From the NCBI GenBank assembly GCA_948441955.1, contig CAOJQZ010000039.1, positions 1 to 21,181 of the forward strand: DNA of 21,181 nt, given 5' to 3'. Of this stretch, positions 14,369 to 21,181 are shown piece after piece. The first letter of the stretch is position 1; each line of letters opens with the position of its first letter. The notes beneath the pieces were generated by a model. The model did not search any database and was not told the DNA's origin. It saw only the letters and a list, made by a program, of their open reading frames with translations. The translations under genes and the position numbers were made by a program. This DNA is from an uncultured Lachnospiraceae bacterium. Lineage in GTDB: Bacteria > Bacillota > Clostridia > Lachnospirales > Lachnospiraceae.

Positions 14369-15169
14369 ATGAAAACGATTGTTACCGCCCCGAGAGGAAA
14401 GATGGGAAAGCTCATCGTTCAGGCGGCTGCAAAACATCAGGAGCTGGAGCTTATTGCCGGAATTGCTCCTAAAGGACGGGATTATATCGGAAGCGACTTA
14501 GGACTTACAGCTATGACCGGAATAAAGCTTGGCGTGCCTGTTGTGGATAATTTAGAGGCTGTAATTGACGATTGTGATGTAATCATAGACTTTTCCACAA
14601 CAGAGACAGGAATGGAGGTTCTTGACTGTGCCGTTACACACAAAAAGGCGCTTGTATGCGGTACAACCGGATTTACCAGCGAGGAAATGCAGAGGTTTCA
14701 GGACGCTTCTTCCATTATTCCCATGCTTTATGCTGCCAATACTTCAAAACTGATTCATATCATGAATAAACTCCTGGAGCTGGTGGTAAAAACTGCCGGA
14801 AACGACCTGGATATTGAAATTCTGGAAATGCATGACCAGTGGAAAAAGGATGCTCCCAGCGGAACCTCCAGAGAAATGGGGGAAATCATGGCCTGCGCCC
14901 TCGGAAAAGAATTGTCTGACCTGGCGGTACATGGAAGAGAAGGTATCTCACCAAGAAAAAGAGGAACCATCGGCTATCATTCCCTGCGCGCCGGCAACAT
15001 TCCAAGCAGCCATACCGTTTATTTCGGCGGCATGGGAGAACGGCTGGAAATCACCCATCACGCCTACAACTGGGAATGCTTTGCAAGAGGCGCCTGTGAC
15101 TGCGCCCTTTACCTTGCAGATAAAGCTCCCGGCTTTTATACAATCCAGGATGTACTAAATTTATCATAA
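14369..15169 (+). CDS. dapB: Divergent 4-hydroxy-tetrahydrodipicolinate reductase (DapB family)
   Basis: DapB uses NAD(P)H to reduce the dihydrodipicolinate precursor in lysine/diaminopimelate synthesis. The 266-residue protein keeps the two-domain plan: an N-terminal Rossmann start (TAPRGKMG, 6-13), DFSTTETGM (74-82), CGTTGF (97-102), the catalytic block EMHDQWKKDAPSGT (153-166, with His155 and Lys159), and LRAGNIPSSHTVYFGG near residues 206-221. Several motifs depart from the family: the usual GxxGxMG lacks its first Gly, HH is HD (His155-Asp156), and the PNFS region reads AANTSK. It may be a second, non-standard paralogue. GAAAGGAGG precedes the ATG; it is monocistronic, with no other lysine gene nearby. 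Confidence 0.8.
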   Translation: MKTIVTAPRGKMGKLIVQAAAKHQELELIAGIAPKGRDYIGSDLGLTAMTGIKLGVPVVDNLEAVIDDCDVIIDFSTTETGMEVLDCAVTHKKALVCGTTGFTSEEMQRFQDASSIIPMLYAANTSKLIHIMNKLLELVVKTAGNDLDIEILEMHDQWKKDAPSGTSREMGEIMACALGKELSDLAVHGREGISPRKRGTIGYHSLRAGNIPSSHTVYFGGMGERLEITHHAYNWECFARGACDCALYLADKAPGFYTIQDVLNLS

Positions 15170-15173
15170 TAAC

Positions 15174-15202
15174 TTGCATTCTTTCCCGGCAAGTAGTATA
15201 AT
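15174..15202 (+). promoter_or_regulatory. Promoter of the ybjQ-family gene
   Basis: TTGCAT (15174-15179), a 17-bp spacer and a consensus TATAAT (15197-15202), beginning only 5 nt after the dapB stop. Expression of the next gene can thus be independent of dapB. Confidence 0.7.
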
Positions 15203-15223
15203 TGTATTAGATTAATAATACAA
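15202..15223 (+). promoter_or_regulatory. 22-bp inverted repeat over the start site, possible operator
   Basis: Perfect 8-bp arms TTGTATTA (15202-15209) and TAATACAA (15216-15223) flank a 6-bp centre. The repeat begins at the last base of the -10 and covers the expected transcription start (about 15209). No T-tract hairpin follows, so a protein-binding site is more likely than a terminator. Confidence 0.5.
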
Positions 15224-15247
15224 TTTAATTTTATAAGGAGGTTCACA

Positions 15248-15559
15248 ATGATATTAGTAAACACAGATTATATTCCCGGAAAAAATTTTGAAATGATCGG
15301 CCTTGTTAGAGGAACAATGATTCAGTCCGTCCATGTAGGGAAAGATATTATGAACAGCTTCCGTACTCTTGTGGGAGGCGAACTGACCTCCTATACAGAA
15401 ATGATGAACGAAGCAAGAGCCACTGCAACAAAGAGAATGGCGGATGACGCCGCCGCTATGGGGGCAGATGCTGTGATCAATATCCGATATGCTTCCAGTC
15501 AGGTTATGCAGGGCGCCGCTGAAATTATGGCCTATGGAACTGCCGTGAAATTCGTCTAA
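15248..15559 (+). CDS. YbjQ/UPF0145 family protein (heavy-metal-binding-like domain)
   Basis: A 103-residue soluble protein with the YbjQ (DUF74) pattern: an N-terminal VNTDYIPGKNFEMIGLVRG, a helix rich in ARATATKRMADDAAAMGADAVINIRY and a final YGTAVKF strand. The family forms small pentamer-like assemblies and has been called heavy-metal-binding, but its biological role is not established. A strong AAGGAGG lies about 7 nt before the ATG. It has its own promoter and a possible operator, and is followed by a hairpin terminator. Confidence 0.9.
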   Translation: MILVNTDYIPGKNFEMIGLVRGTMIQSVHVGKDIMNSFRTLVGGELTSYTEMMNEARATATKRMADDAAAMGADAVINIRYASSQVMQGAAEIMAYGTAVKFV

Positions 15560-15578
15560 GCTCTGACAAGATGCAAAT

Positions 15579-15620
15579 GGGCTGACGGTTATTTCTAACT
15601 TTCTGTTTTTCCGTCAGCCC
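15579..15620. terminator. Hairpin between convergent ybjQ-family and trxA genes
   Basis: GGGCTGACGG (15579-15588) pairs perfectly with CCGTCAGCCC (15611-15620) around a 22-nt loop. The right side continues TAAATAATCTTATC and the left side (minus) ATTTGC, so neither tail is a strong T-run, but the placement between two converging stops suggests bidirectional termination. Confidence 0.65.
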
Positions 15621-15634
15621 TAAATAATCTTATC

Positions 15635-15943
15635 TTATTTTATCATATCCAATATTTCATCTTTCGGCTTTGCGCCAACCTCACGCTTTACAGCCTGTCC
15701 ATCTTTAAATACAATAAGTGTCGGAATAGACATTACCTTATATTTTCTTGCAAGCTCTGTCTCACTGTCTACATCTACTTTTCCGACCTTTACATCCGTA
15801 ACCTCTCCTGCGATTTCTTCAATAACCGGTCCCACTGCCTGACACGGGCCGCACCAGGATGCCCAGAAATCTACCAATACAGGTACTTTAGAATCTAACA
15901 CTTCCGATTGAAAATTATCCTTTGTCAAGTGAATTACTGCCAT
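15635..15943 (-). CDS. trxA: Thioredoxin
   Basis: A 102-residue thioredoxin, the cytoplasmic disulfide reductase substrate of thioredoxin reductase. The active site is WASWCGPCQAV (Cys31 and Cys34), preceded by VLVDFWA; MSIPTLIVFKDGQ contains the cis-proline. The C-terminal helix is present and the length is typical. AAAGG lies about 10 nt before the ATG. A TATAAT lies at 15993-15988 on the minus strand but has only a weak -35. The preceding Nudix gene ends 98 nt upstream; trxA is probably its own unit. Confidence 0.97.
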   Translation of the reverse strand: MAVIHLTKDNFQSEVLDSKVPVLVDFWASWCGPCQAVGPVIEEIAGEVTDVKVGKVDVDSETELARKYKVMSIPTLIVFKDGQAVKREVGAKPKDEILDMIK

Positions 15944-16040
15944 TTTTATTTTCCTTTCTCTAATTTGTGTTTTGTCCGTATGCTCTTATTATACACCATT
16001 TTCATAAAATTACTATACCAAAGCCGATATTTATCCTGAA

Positions 16041-16529
16041 CTATTCCCTCTGAAAATGCTGGAGCTCCTTGCCGTTTAAAGCTGCAAAGACCAGTTTGTC
16101 CCGTCCGTCATAAACAAGCTTTAAGGAAAAGAATTCATGATCCTCCTCAATTAAGCGAAAAAATATTTTATCACCCTCCCATAAATTCAGCTTCCATATC
16201 TCGTTTTTATCTATCCATTTCAGTTCGCCCTCATCGCAGGCACAAGGCTGACCCTCAAACCTATCTGCAGTAAACAGCGACATATATTCTGTCACCCCGT
16301 TTCCAGATACAAATGTGATAATACCCCGATAGCGATAAGAAGTCAAAGTATATCCCGTTTCCTCCTTCACTTCCCGGAGCAGACACTCTTCCGGACTTTC
16401 ATCTTTCTCAAAATGCCCTCCTACGCCAATCCACTTATCCTTATTCACATCATTTTTCTTAACCGTCCGATGTAGCATCAAATATCTGCCATCCTGTTCA
16501 ATATAACACAATGTACTAAGCGCTGTCAT
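16041..16529 (-). CDS. Nudix hydrolase, MutT-like
   Basis: A 162-residue hydrolase of nucleoside diphosphate-linked compounds. The Nudix box GHFEKDESPEECLLREVKEETGY (38-60, i.e. G-x5-E-x7-REVKEE-x-G-Y) is complete, so the metal-binding glutamates are present. The early TLCYIEQDGRYLMLHRTVKKNDVNKDKW (in two parts TLCYIEQDGRYLML and NKDKWIGVGGHF) resembles 8-oxo-dGTP diphosphatases, so a role in removing oxidised nucleotides is plausible, but substrates in this family vary. A GGGAGG site precedes the ATG. It is divergent from the RluA-type gene, with 85 nt between them. Confidence 0.93.
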   Translation of the reverse strand: MTALSTLCYIEQDGRYLMLHRTVKKNDVNKDKWIGVGGHFEKDESPEECLLREVKEETGYTLTSYRYRGIITFVSGNGVTEYMSLFTADRFEGQPCACDEGELKWIDKNEIWKLNLWEGDKIFFRLIEEDHEFFSLKLVYDGRDKLVFAALNGKELQHFQRE

Positions 16530-16550
16530 TTCTTTTATCCTCCCCTTTTG

Positions 16551-16579
16551 TTTTCAAATCCGCCTGAGAATGCTATAAT
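16551..16579 (+). promoter_or_regulatory. Promoter of the RluA-family gene
   Basis: TTTTCA (16551-16556), a 17-bp spacer and TATAAT (16574-16579) with a TGC extended -10. It lies in the 85-bp gap shared with the divergent Nudix gene, where AT-rich stretches on the other strand could serve the latter. Confidence 0.6.
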
Positions 16580-16614
16580 ATTTATAATCTTATAATAATT
16601 ACAGGAGAAATGCA

Positions 16615-17508
16615 ATGAATCGTACAATTGAGTATAAAATAGACAGCGACTCTGACAGTCTCCGGGTAGAACAGTATCTAAAAAGAAAAGGCTACTCCTC
16701 TCAAAATATTTCTGCAATCAAAAGAATGCCGCAGAGTGTACTGGTAAATAACAGACATTACTATATGCGCGATCAGTTAAAGCCCGGAGATACGTTGATC
16801 ATACAGATTCATGAAACAAAATGTTCGCAAAATATTCCTCCTGTCAAATTGCCCCTTTCGATTATATATGAAGATGAAGATCTTATTGTCCTTAATAAGC
16901 CTGCCGGTATGCCCACGCACCCTTCTATAAATAACTATACCAACTCTTTGGCAAACGCTCTGGCATGGTATTACATGGAGCAGAAAAAACCCTTTATCTT
17001 TCGCTGCTGCAACCGTCTGGACCGGGATACTTCCGGTATTACAGTTGCGGCCAAACATCTTGTCAGCGGAAGTATTCTTTCCAAAAAAGCTTGCTGCCGG
17101 CAAATCCACCGGGAATATCTTGCTATTGTCCGCGGACATGTCATTCCCGAATCCGGGACTATCTGTGCTCCTCTTGGAAGAAAACCAGGAACAATAATTG
17201 AACGAACAGTGGATTTCGAGCATGGCGAAACTGCTGTCACGCATTATAAGGTAATAAACGAAGCAAACGGGCACAGCCTGGTCTCTCTGTGTCTGGAAAC
17301 AGGCCGCACCCATCAAATCCGTATTCATATGAAATATCTGGGATTTCCGCTTATCGGTGATTATCTCTATAATCCTGATATGGAATATATTGAAAGGCAG
17401 GCTCTCCATTCCCATAGAGTATCCTTTACCCATCCTATAACTGGTCAATGGATGGAGTTTACCTCTGATCTCCCCGATGACATGAAAAAAGTATTAGCCT
17501 GGCGCTAA
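16615..17508 (+). CDS. RluA-family RNA pseudouridine synthase
   Basis: A 297-residue enzyme that isomerises uridine in rRNA or tRNA. An S4-like N-terminal region (about 15-66, LRVEQYLKRKGYSSQNISAI) is followed by the synthase domain: LSIIYEDEDLIVLNKPAGMPTHPS (about 81-104), the active-site motif NRLDRDTSG (133-141, catalytic Asp136; most RluA members have HRLD), EYLAIVRG, and ETGRTHQIRIHMKYLGFPLIGD. The exact target site (RluA, RluC, RluD or another type) cannot be assigned. An AGGAG site lies 7 nt before the ATG. Its stop is one base from the stop of the convergent sensor kinase. Confidence 0.94.
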   Translation: MNRTIEYKIDSDSDSLRVEQYLKRKGYSSQNISAIKRMPQSVLVNNRHYYMRDQLKPGDTLIIQIHETKCSQNIPPVKLPLSIIYEDEDLIVLNKPAGMPTHPSINNYTNSLANALAWYYMEQKKPFIFRCCNRLDRDTSGITVAAKHLVSGSILSKKACCRQIHREYLAIVRGHVIPESGTICAPLGRKPGTIIERTVDFEHGETAVTHYKVINEANGHSLVSLCLETGRTHQIRIHMKYLGFPLIGDYLYNPDMEYIERQALHSHRVSFTHPITGQWMEFTSDLPDDMKKVLAWR

Positions 17509-17509
17509 C

Positions 17510-20500
17510 TTAATTCAAAACCCTTTTTAAGGTATCAAACAATCCCTTCACATCTATCGGCTTTGCGATATGGGCATTCATCCCGCATCTTATCGCTTCC
17601 TTCTTATCCTCCTCAAAAGCATTTGCGGTCATTGCAAGTATCGGTATGGAAGCAAGCTCCTTATTTTCAAATCGCCGGATCTCCCTGACCGCCTCATAAC
17701 CATTCATTACCGGCATTTGAACATCCATCAGCACTACCTGATAATACCCAGGTTCTGATTTCCTCAGCATATCTACCGCAATCTGTCCGTTCTGTGCCAC
17801 ATCTGTAGTAAATCCGGCATCGCCTAATATCTCTACGGCAATTTCCTGATTCAGCTCATTGTCCTCTGCCAGAAGAATACGGCCGGCCTGCACATTTACA
17901 GATTCATCTTCTATATCCTCTTCTTCATTTTCAGATGTACTTACAATGGAATTCAAACAGCTTCTAAGCTCAGACAAAAACAGCGGCTTACTGCAAAATG
18001 CGGTGACACCTGCCTCTTTTGCTTCCTCCTCAATATCCGCCCAGTCATATGCCGTCAGCACAATAATCGGGGTATCTTCGCCCGTTTCTTTTCGAATCCT
18101 CCGGGCAACCTCTACTCCGTTCATATCCGGCAGCATCCAGTCAATGATATATACGCTGTAATTGTCTCTTCTTGTTACTGCCTGACGGGTTCGCAAAACT
18201 GCTTCCTTCCCTGATAATGTCCATTCTGCGCGCATTCCAACCTGCTCCAGCATATAAGACACACTGTCACAGGTATTGAAATCATCATCTACCACAAGCG
18301 CTCTCTGATTCCAGAGCTGAGGTATCTCCTTTGGCTCTCTGGCCTCTGCATTCAATTTAAAGCTGAAACATACCTTAAACTCAGTCCCTTTCCCCTGCTC
18401 ACTATTAACCGCTATGGTGCCGTTCATCATATCCACGATATTCTTGGTAATCGCCATGCCAAGTCCCGTTCCCTGCACTCCGCTATGGGTCGTGTTTCTT
18501 TCTCTCTCAAAGGGCTCAAATATATGTGATACAAACTCCTCACTCATGCCGATTCCCGTATCCCTGATCGTAAATTCATAATTTGCATATCCGGCAGGCG
18601 CTCCGGGCTTCTCGCTAAGCCTCATGCTGACCGTACCGCCCGCGCCCGTATATTTAATAGAATTGCTTAAAAGATTCAGCAGTACCTGATTCAGACGGAG
18701 TTTATCACAGCAAATATCCTCATCTATAACATCAACCGTATCAATATAAAATTCCAGCTGCTTTGCACGAATATCTGCCTGCACAATATTCCGAAGACCA
18801 TGCAGAATCTCCGGCAGACGGCAGGGCTTCTCTTCCAAGTGCATCTTTCCACTCTCTATTCGGCTCATATCCAGAACATCATTAATCAGGCTTAACAGAT
18901 GATTGCCTGATGTCATGATTTTCCCCAGATACTCCTCCACCTGTTCCTTCCGGTCAATATGTGTAATTGCCAAGGCCGTAAAACCAACGATAGCGTTCAT
19001 AGGTGTTCGGATATCATGAGACATATTAGACAGGAACATACTCTTTGCCTTATTCGCTCTGTTAGCCTGTAAAAGAGCATCCTCCAGAAGGCTCTTCTGT
19101 TCCATCTCTCTGCGAATCTCTCCATCCACGCTCCTGAAGCCCAAAACAACTCCCTGCACCTCAGCACCTACTCCCGCGCGAACCGCCTTCACCTGGAAAT
19201 ATTTCATCTCACCGTTCTTTAAAATCCGATGATTTACACTATACGATTTTTTTTCTGTAAGCTCCCTTTTAAGGACCTCCCCTGAGAGAGCCATATACAG
19301 CATTTCCTGATCTTCCTCATAAACAGAATTCTCTATATATTGTTTCATACTCTCTTCCAATAAATTTTCACTATTAAAAGCAGTACCAAACATACCCTGT
19401 TCATCATCAATTCGAAGGGGAATCCCCATTCCTGTATTAAGGTCATAAAAACATACAAGACTATAATCAATACTTAATGCATGAATGAGCTCCATCTGGC
19501 GTCTTTCATTTTCCTTTTCCTGCAGCTTCTGAGCAGTACAATCCAGAAGAAACCGCTGATAAATCGGCTGTCCGTTTTCTATCAGGAATTTAATGTTCCC
19601 CATGACATGCAGGACTTCTCCGTTTTTATGACATACACGGTATTCTATACTGACACTGTCCCCCTCTTTTTTCAGCTCCTTAATACACATCCTCAGCCTT
19701 GCCTTATCTTCTTCCATAACAGACGCGGCAACCATATCAAATCCATCTTCTATTAATTCTTCCTGAGATTCGTAGCCCAGAATCTTAAGAGCCGCTCTGT
19801 TTACACTCAGTATTTGGGAGCCGTCTACCGTATGACACAATATTCCGCAGTCCATTGTAGTAAAAATTGTTTCCAGAGTCTTATTTTTCTGCATAAGCTC
19901 CTGCTTATAGATACGCTCCTGCGTAATGTCTATAGCTACCCCTACAGTCCCCATTACACTTCCGTCAAGATCGTAAAGCGGGGATTTGTAGGTTGTGAGA
20001 AGCTTCTCTCCGTCTCCTGTTTTAACAGTTTCCTCCGATACAAATGTTTTCTGCCGGGTCATAACAACCCGTTCTGACTCTATACATGCAGGATCGTCAA
20101 ACTCAACATCCCAGATATAGGCATGCCCCCGGCCCTCCACCTGCTTTTTCGTTTTATTAACAGTCTTACAGAAGCTGTCGTTCACTTTTTCATGGATGCC
20201 ATTTTTGTCCTTATACCATATGAGATTTGGCACATTGTTGATGGTAGCCTCCAGATACTGACTGGTCTGCCAGAAATCCTTATCTTTTTTATAATTCTGC
20301 TGCCATCTCAAAAAATGGAATTTTATCTCTTCATCCGACATCGGCATTGTCCAAATGTCCTTAATCTCGGATAAGTCCTCCGGCAGAAGCGTAAACTGTC
20401 CCTCGTCCGCAATCAAAATAAGCTCCGTATCTCTCCGTTTACCTGAAACTAAAGTTTCTACAGATTCTCTTACATCTATATCATGTAAACCGGCAAAAAT

Positions 20501-20650
20501 CACATCAGCCATCCCGGCCGATGCTTTTTCCGGTTTCTCTTCTTCTAAAAACTCATATGTAAAATATTCAAGCGGCGCCATTTCCTTAATAATATCAAAT
20601 GCTCTGCAATGATGACCTGCAAAATAGAAATGAATATGACAATGATACAT
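17510..20650 (-). CDS. Soluble hybrid sensor histidine kinase with PAS domains and two receivers
   Basis: A 1046-residue multidomain kinase with no visible membrane helix, so it should sense in the cytoplasm. Order: an N-terminal alpha/beta domain like a degenerate receiver (about 1-115), PAS (about 128-250; NNVPNLIWYKDKNGIHEKVN), PAS (about 255-375), a weaker PAS-like region (about 385-510), HisKA with SHDIRTPMN (phospho-His545), HATPase with N-box Asn663, DTGIGM (697-702) and GTGLGMA (727-733), then two receivers: DWMLPDMNG (Asp837) and MDVQMPVMNG (Asp976). No HPt domain is present, so an external phosphotransfer partner is expected. The start has GGGGGA about 10 nt upstream. It is divergent from a chemotaxis-receptor-like gene. 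The signal is unknown. Confidence 0.94.
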   Translation of the reverse strand: MYHCHIHFYFAGHHCRAFDIIKEMAPLEYFTYEFLEEEKPEKASAGMADVIFAGLHDIDVRESVETLVSGKRRDTELILIADEGQFTLLPEDLSEIKDIWTMPMSDEEIKFHFLRWQQNYKKDKDFWQTSQYLEATINNVPNLIWYKDKNGIHEKVNDSFCKTVNKTKKQVEGRGHAYIWDVEFDDPACIESERVVMTRQKTFVSEETVKTGDGEKLLTTYKSPLYDLDGSVMGTVGVAIDITQERIYKQELMQKNKTLETIFTTMDCGILCHTVDGSQILSVNRAALKILGYESQEELIEDGFDMVAASVMEEDKARLRMCIKELKKEGDSVSIEYRVCHKNGEVLHVMGNIKFLIENGQPIYQRFLLDCTAQKLQEKENERRQMELIHALSIDYSLVCFYDLNTGMGIPLRIDDEQGMFGTAFNSENLLEESMKQYIENSVYEEDQEMLYMALSGEVLKRELTEKKSYSVNHRILKNGEMKYFQVKAVRAGVGAEVQGVVLGFRSVDGEIRREMEQKSLLEDALLQANRANKAKSMFLSNMSHDIRTPMNAIVGFTALAITHIDRKEQVEEYLGKIMTSGNHLLSLINDVLDMSRIESGKMHLEEKPCRLPEILHGLRNIVQADIRAKQLEFYIDTVDVIDEDICCDKLRLNQVLLNLLSNSIKYTGAGGTVSMRLSEKPGAPAGYANYEFTIRDTGIGMSEEFVSHIFEPFERERNTTHSGVQGTGLGMAITKNIVDMMNGTIAVNSEQGKGTEFKVCFSFKLNAEAREPKEIPQLWNQRALVVDDDFNTCDSVSYMLEQVGMRAEWTLSGKEAVLRTRQAVTRRDNYSVYIIDWMLPDMNGVEVARRIRKETGEDTPIIVLTAYDWADIEEEAKEAGVTAFCSKPLFLSELRSCLNSIVSTSENEEEDIEDESVNVQAGRILLAEDNELNQEIAVEILGDAGFTTDVAQNGQIAVDMLRKSEPGYYQVVLMDVQMPVMNGYEAVREIRRFENKELASIPILAMTANAFEEDKKEAIRCGMNAHIAKPIDVKGLFDTLKRVLN

Positions 20651-20697
20651 CCTTGTCTTCCCCCTGTATTTTCATGTTAGTAATCTGTTATAGTATA

Positions 20698-20726
20698 ATC
20701 ATACTTTATTTTCGGAAGCTTATCAA
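20698..20726 (-). promoter_or_regulatory. Promoter of the hybrid kinase gene
   Basis: On the minus strand TTGATA (20726-20721), 17 bp, TATGAT (20703-20698). The start of the coding region lies about 47 nt downstream of the -10. This is in the 202-bp divergent gap. Confidence 0.55.
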
Positions 20727-20764
20727 TTATTTTATGGTAAAAAAACAATTTATTCTTTTGATTC

Positions 20765-20793
20765 TTGAAGGTAAAAGGCTCTCACGATAAAAT
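20765..20793 (+). promoter_or_regulatory. Promoter of the receptor-like gene
   Basis: TTGAAG (20765-20770), a 17-bp spacer and TAAAAT (20788-20793), about 60 nt upstream of the ATG. It does not overlap the divergent kinase promoter, and I see no further conserved site in this gap. Confidence 0.5.
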
Positions 20794-20852
20794 AATTATT
20801 GCAGAAATAACAATTTTCTGAATCTATTTTATTTTATTTCAGGAGGCATCTT

Positions 20853-21181
20853 ATGAAATTTCTTGCAAATCAAAAGCTTGCTACACGCATCAGTATTATT
20901 ACCACAATCATTACCTGTTCAGGGCTACTATTATGGTTTATTGTATCCAGCCGCGTTTCTTCTCTGGTTGAAAACGATATTTCAAACCAGATGACCGACG
21001 CTGTAGAATCCAGAGACGCTATCATAAACGATTATGTAACCTCCGCGGAGGAATATATGACAGCCTTTGCCTTAAGCAGTGAAGTCCGCGAACTTCTTCA
21101 AAACCCGGAGGATCCGGAGCTTCTTCAAGCATGATTCTCTCCATGTATTATCCGCTTTTTGAGGATCAGGAATGTATTGGC
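20853..21181 (+). pseudogene. Chemotaxis-receptor-like (methyl-accepting, dCache-type) gene, apparently deleted/frameshifted, runs off the window
   Basis: From a good AGGAGG site and ATG, 93 residues are read before a TGA at 21132-21134. The N-terminus has one membrane helix (about 12-32), then VENDISNQMTDAVESRDAIIND and YVTSAEEYMTAFALSSEVRELL, which are typical of the extracytoplasmic sensing region of receptors with methyl-accepting domains. Immediately after ELLQ the frame changes: from 21131 another frame reads MILSMYYPLFEDQECIG to the window end, resembling a block normally much further along the same sensing domain. So about 70-90 residues appear lost, with a shift of frame. The receptor's signalling part would lie outside the window. 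An unrelated short protein is the alternative. Confidence 0.6.

Noticed and set aside
15174..15195. CTTGC/GCAAG inverted repeat after dapB as a terminator
   Set aside because: The stem is 5 bp with no T-tract, and it coincides with the -35 and spacer of a good promoter.
16777..17448. Open frame of 223 codons on the minus strand inside the RluA-family gene
   Set aside because: It mirrors the conserved synthase domain, and the translation has no domain or good start; a shadow frame.

Overview
The window looks like a chromosome segment from a spore-forming, anaerobic Clostridia bacterium, most likely Lachnospiraceae. That rests on moderate-to-low GC, strong AGGAGG-type ribosome sites, a four-subunit ferredoxin-dependent 2-oxoacid oxidoreductase, a TM1266-type hydrogenase-system regulator, a YlmC/YmxH sporulation protein, a PdaB-like deacetylase, and the overall style of the large PAS hybrid kinase. 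I see no insertion sequence, prophage or CRISPR array, and nearly every stretch is tightly packed with genes.

Layout. (1) 1-2774: a sugar-type ABC uptake locus. A lipoprotein binding protein and the first codons of the next gene run leftward; a LacI-family regulator runs rightward. The 283-bp divergent region carries two good promoters and repeated ACCGGTTACTT elements that are probably the regulator's operators. A 42-bp perfect palindrome ends the regulator gene. (2) 2779-9385: a leftward run of TM1266-type regulator, porG, porD, porA, porB, a neurotransmitter:sodium symporter (NSS) family transporter, and recQ, with gaps of 0-31 nt. This suggests import of an amino acid or related solute together with ferredoxin-linked oxidation of a 2-oxoacid. 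(3) 9480-13946: a leftward series of short transcription units: carbamate kinase plus ferredoxin; a YlmC/YmxH sporulation protein; nrdR-truA-exodeoxyribonuclease III; and a PdaB-like deacetylase. (4) 14160-14234: tRNA-Pro(GGG). (5) 14369-17508: a divergent DapB homologue and a YbjQ protein (rightward), thioredoxin and a Nudix hydrolase (leftward), and an RluA-type pseudouridine synthase (rightward). (6) 17510-21181: a 1046-residue soluble hybrid histidine kinase (leftward), divergent from a chemotaxis-receptor-like gene that appears broken by an internal deletion.

The most interesting signals are regulatory and architectural. Two intrinsic terminators (10254-10302 and 12702-12743) each carry CATATACTA in the ascending arm, where it resembles a sporulation-sigma -10 element, and each sits directly in front of a sporulation-type gene. 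RNA starting there would lack the left arm of the hairpin and so would escape termination. The clustered ACCGGT operators, a 22-bp inverted repeat over the ybjQ start site, the GGN-to-GHR change in the carbamate kinase, the altered DapB motifs and the damaged receptor gene also merit attention. I did not find a clearly new multi-gene system.
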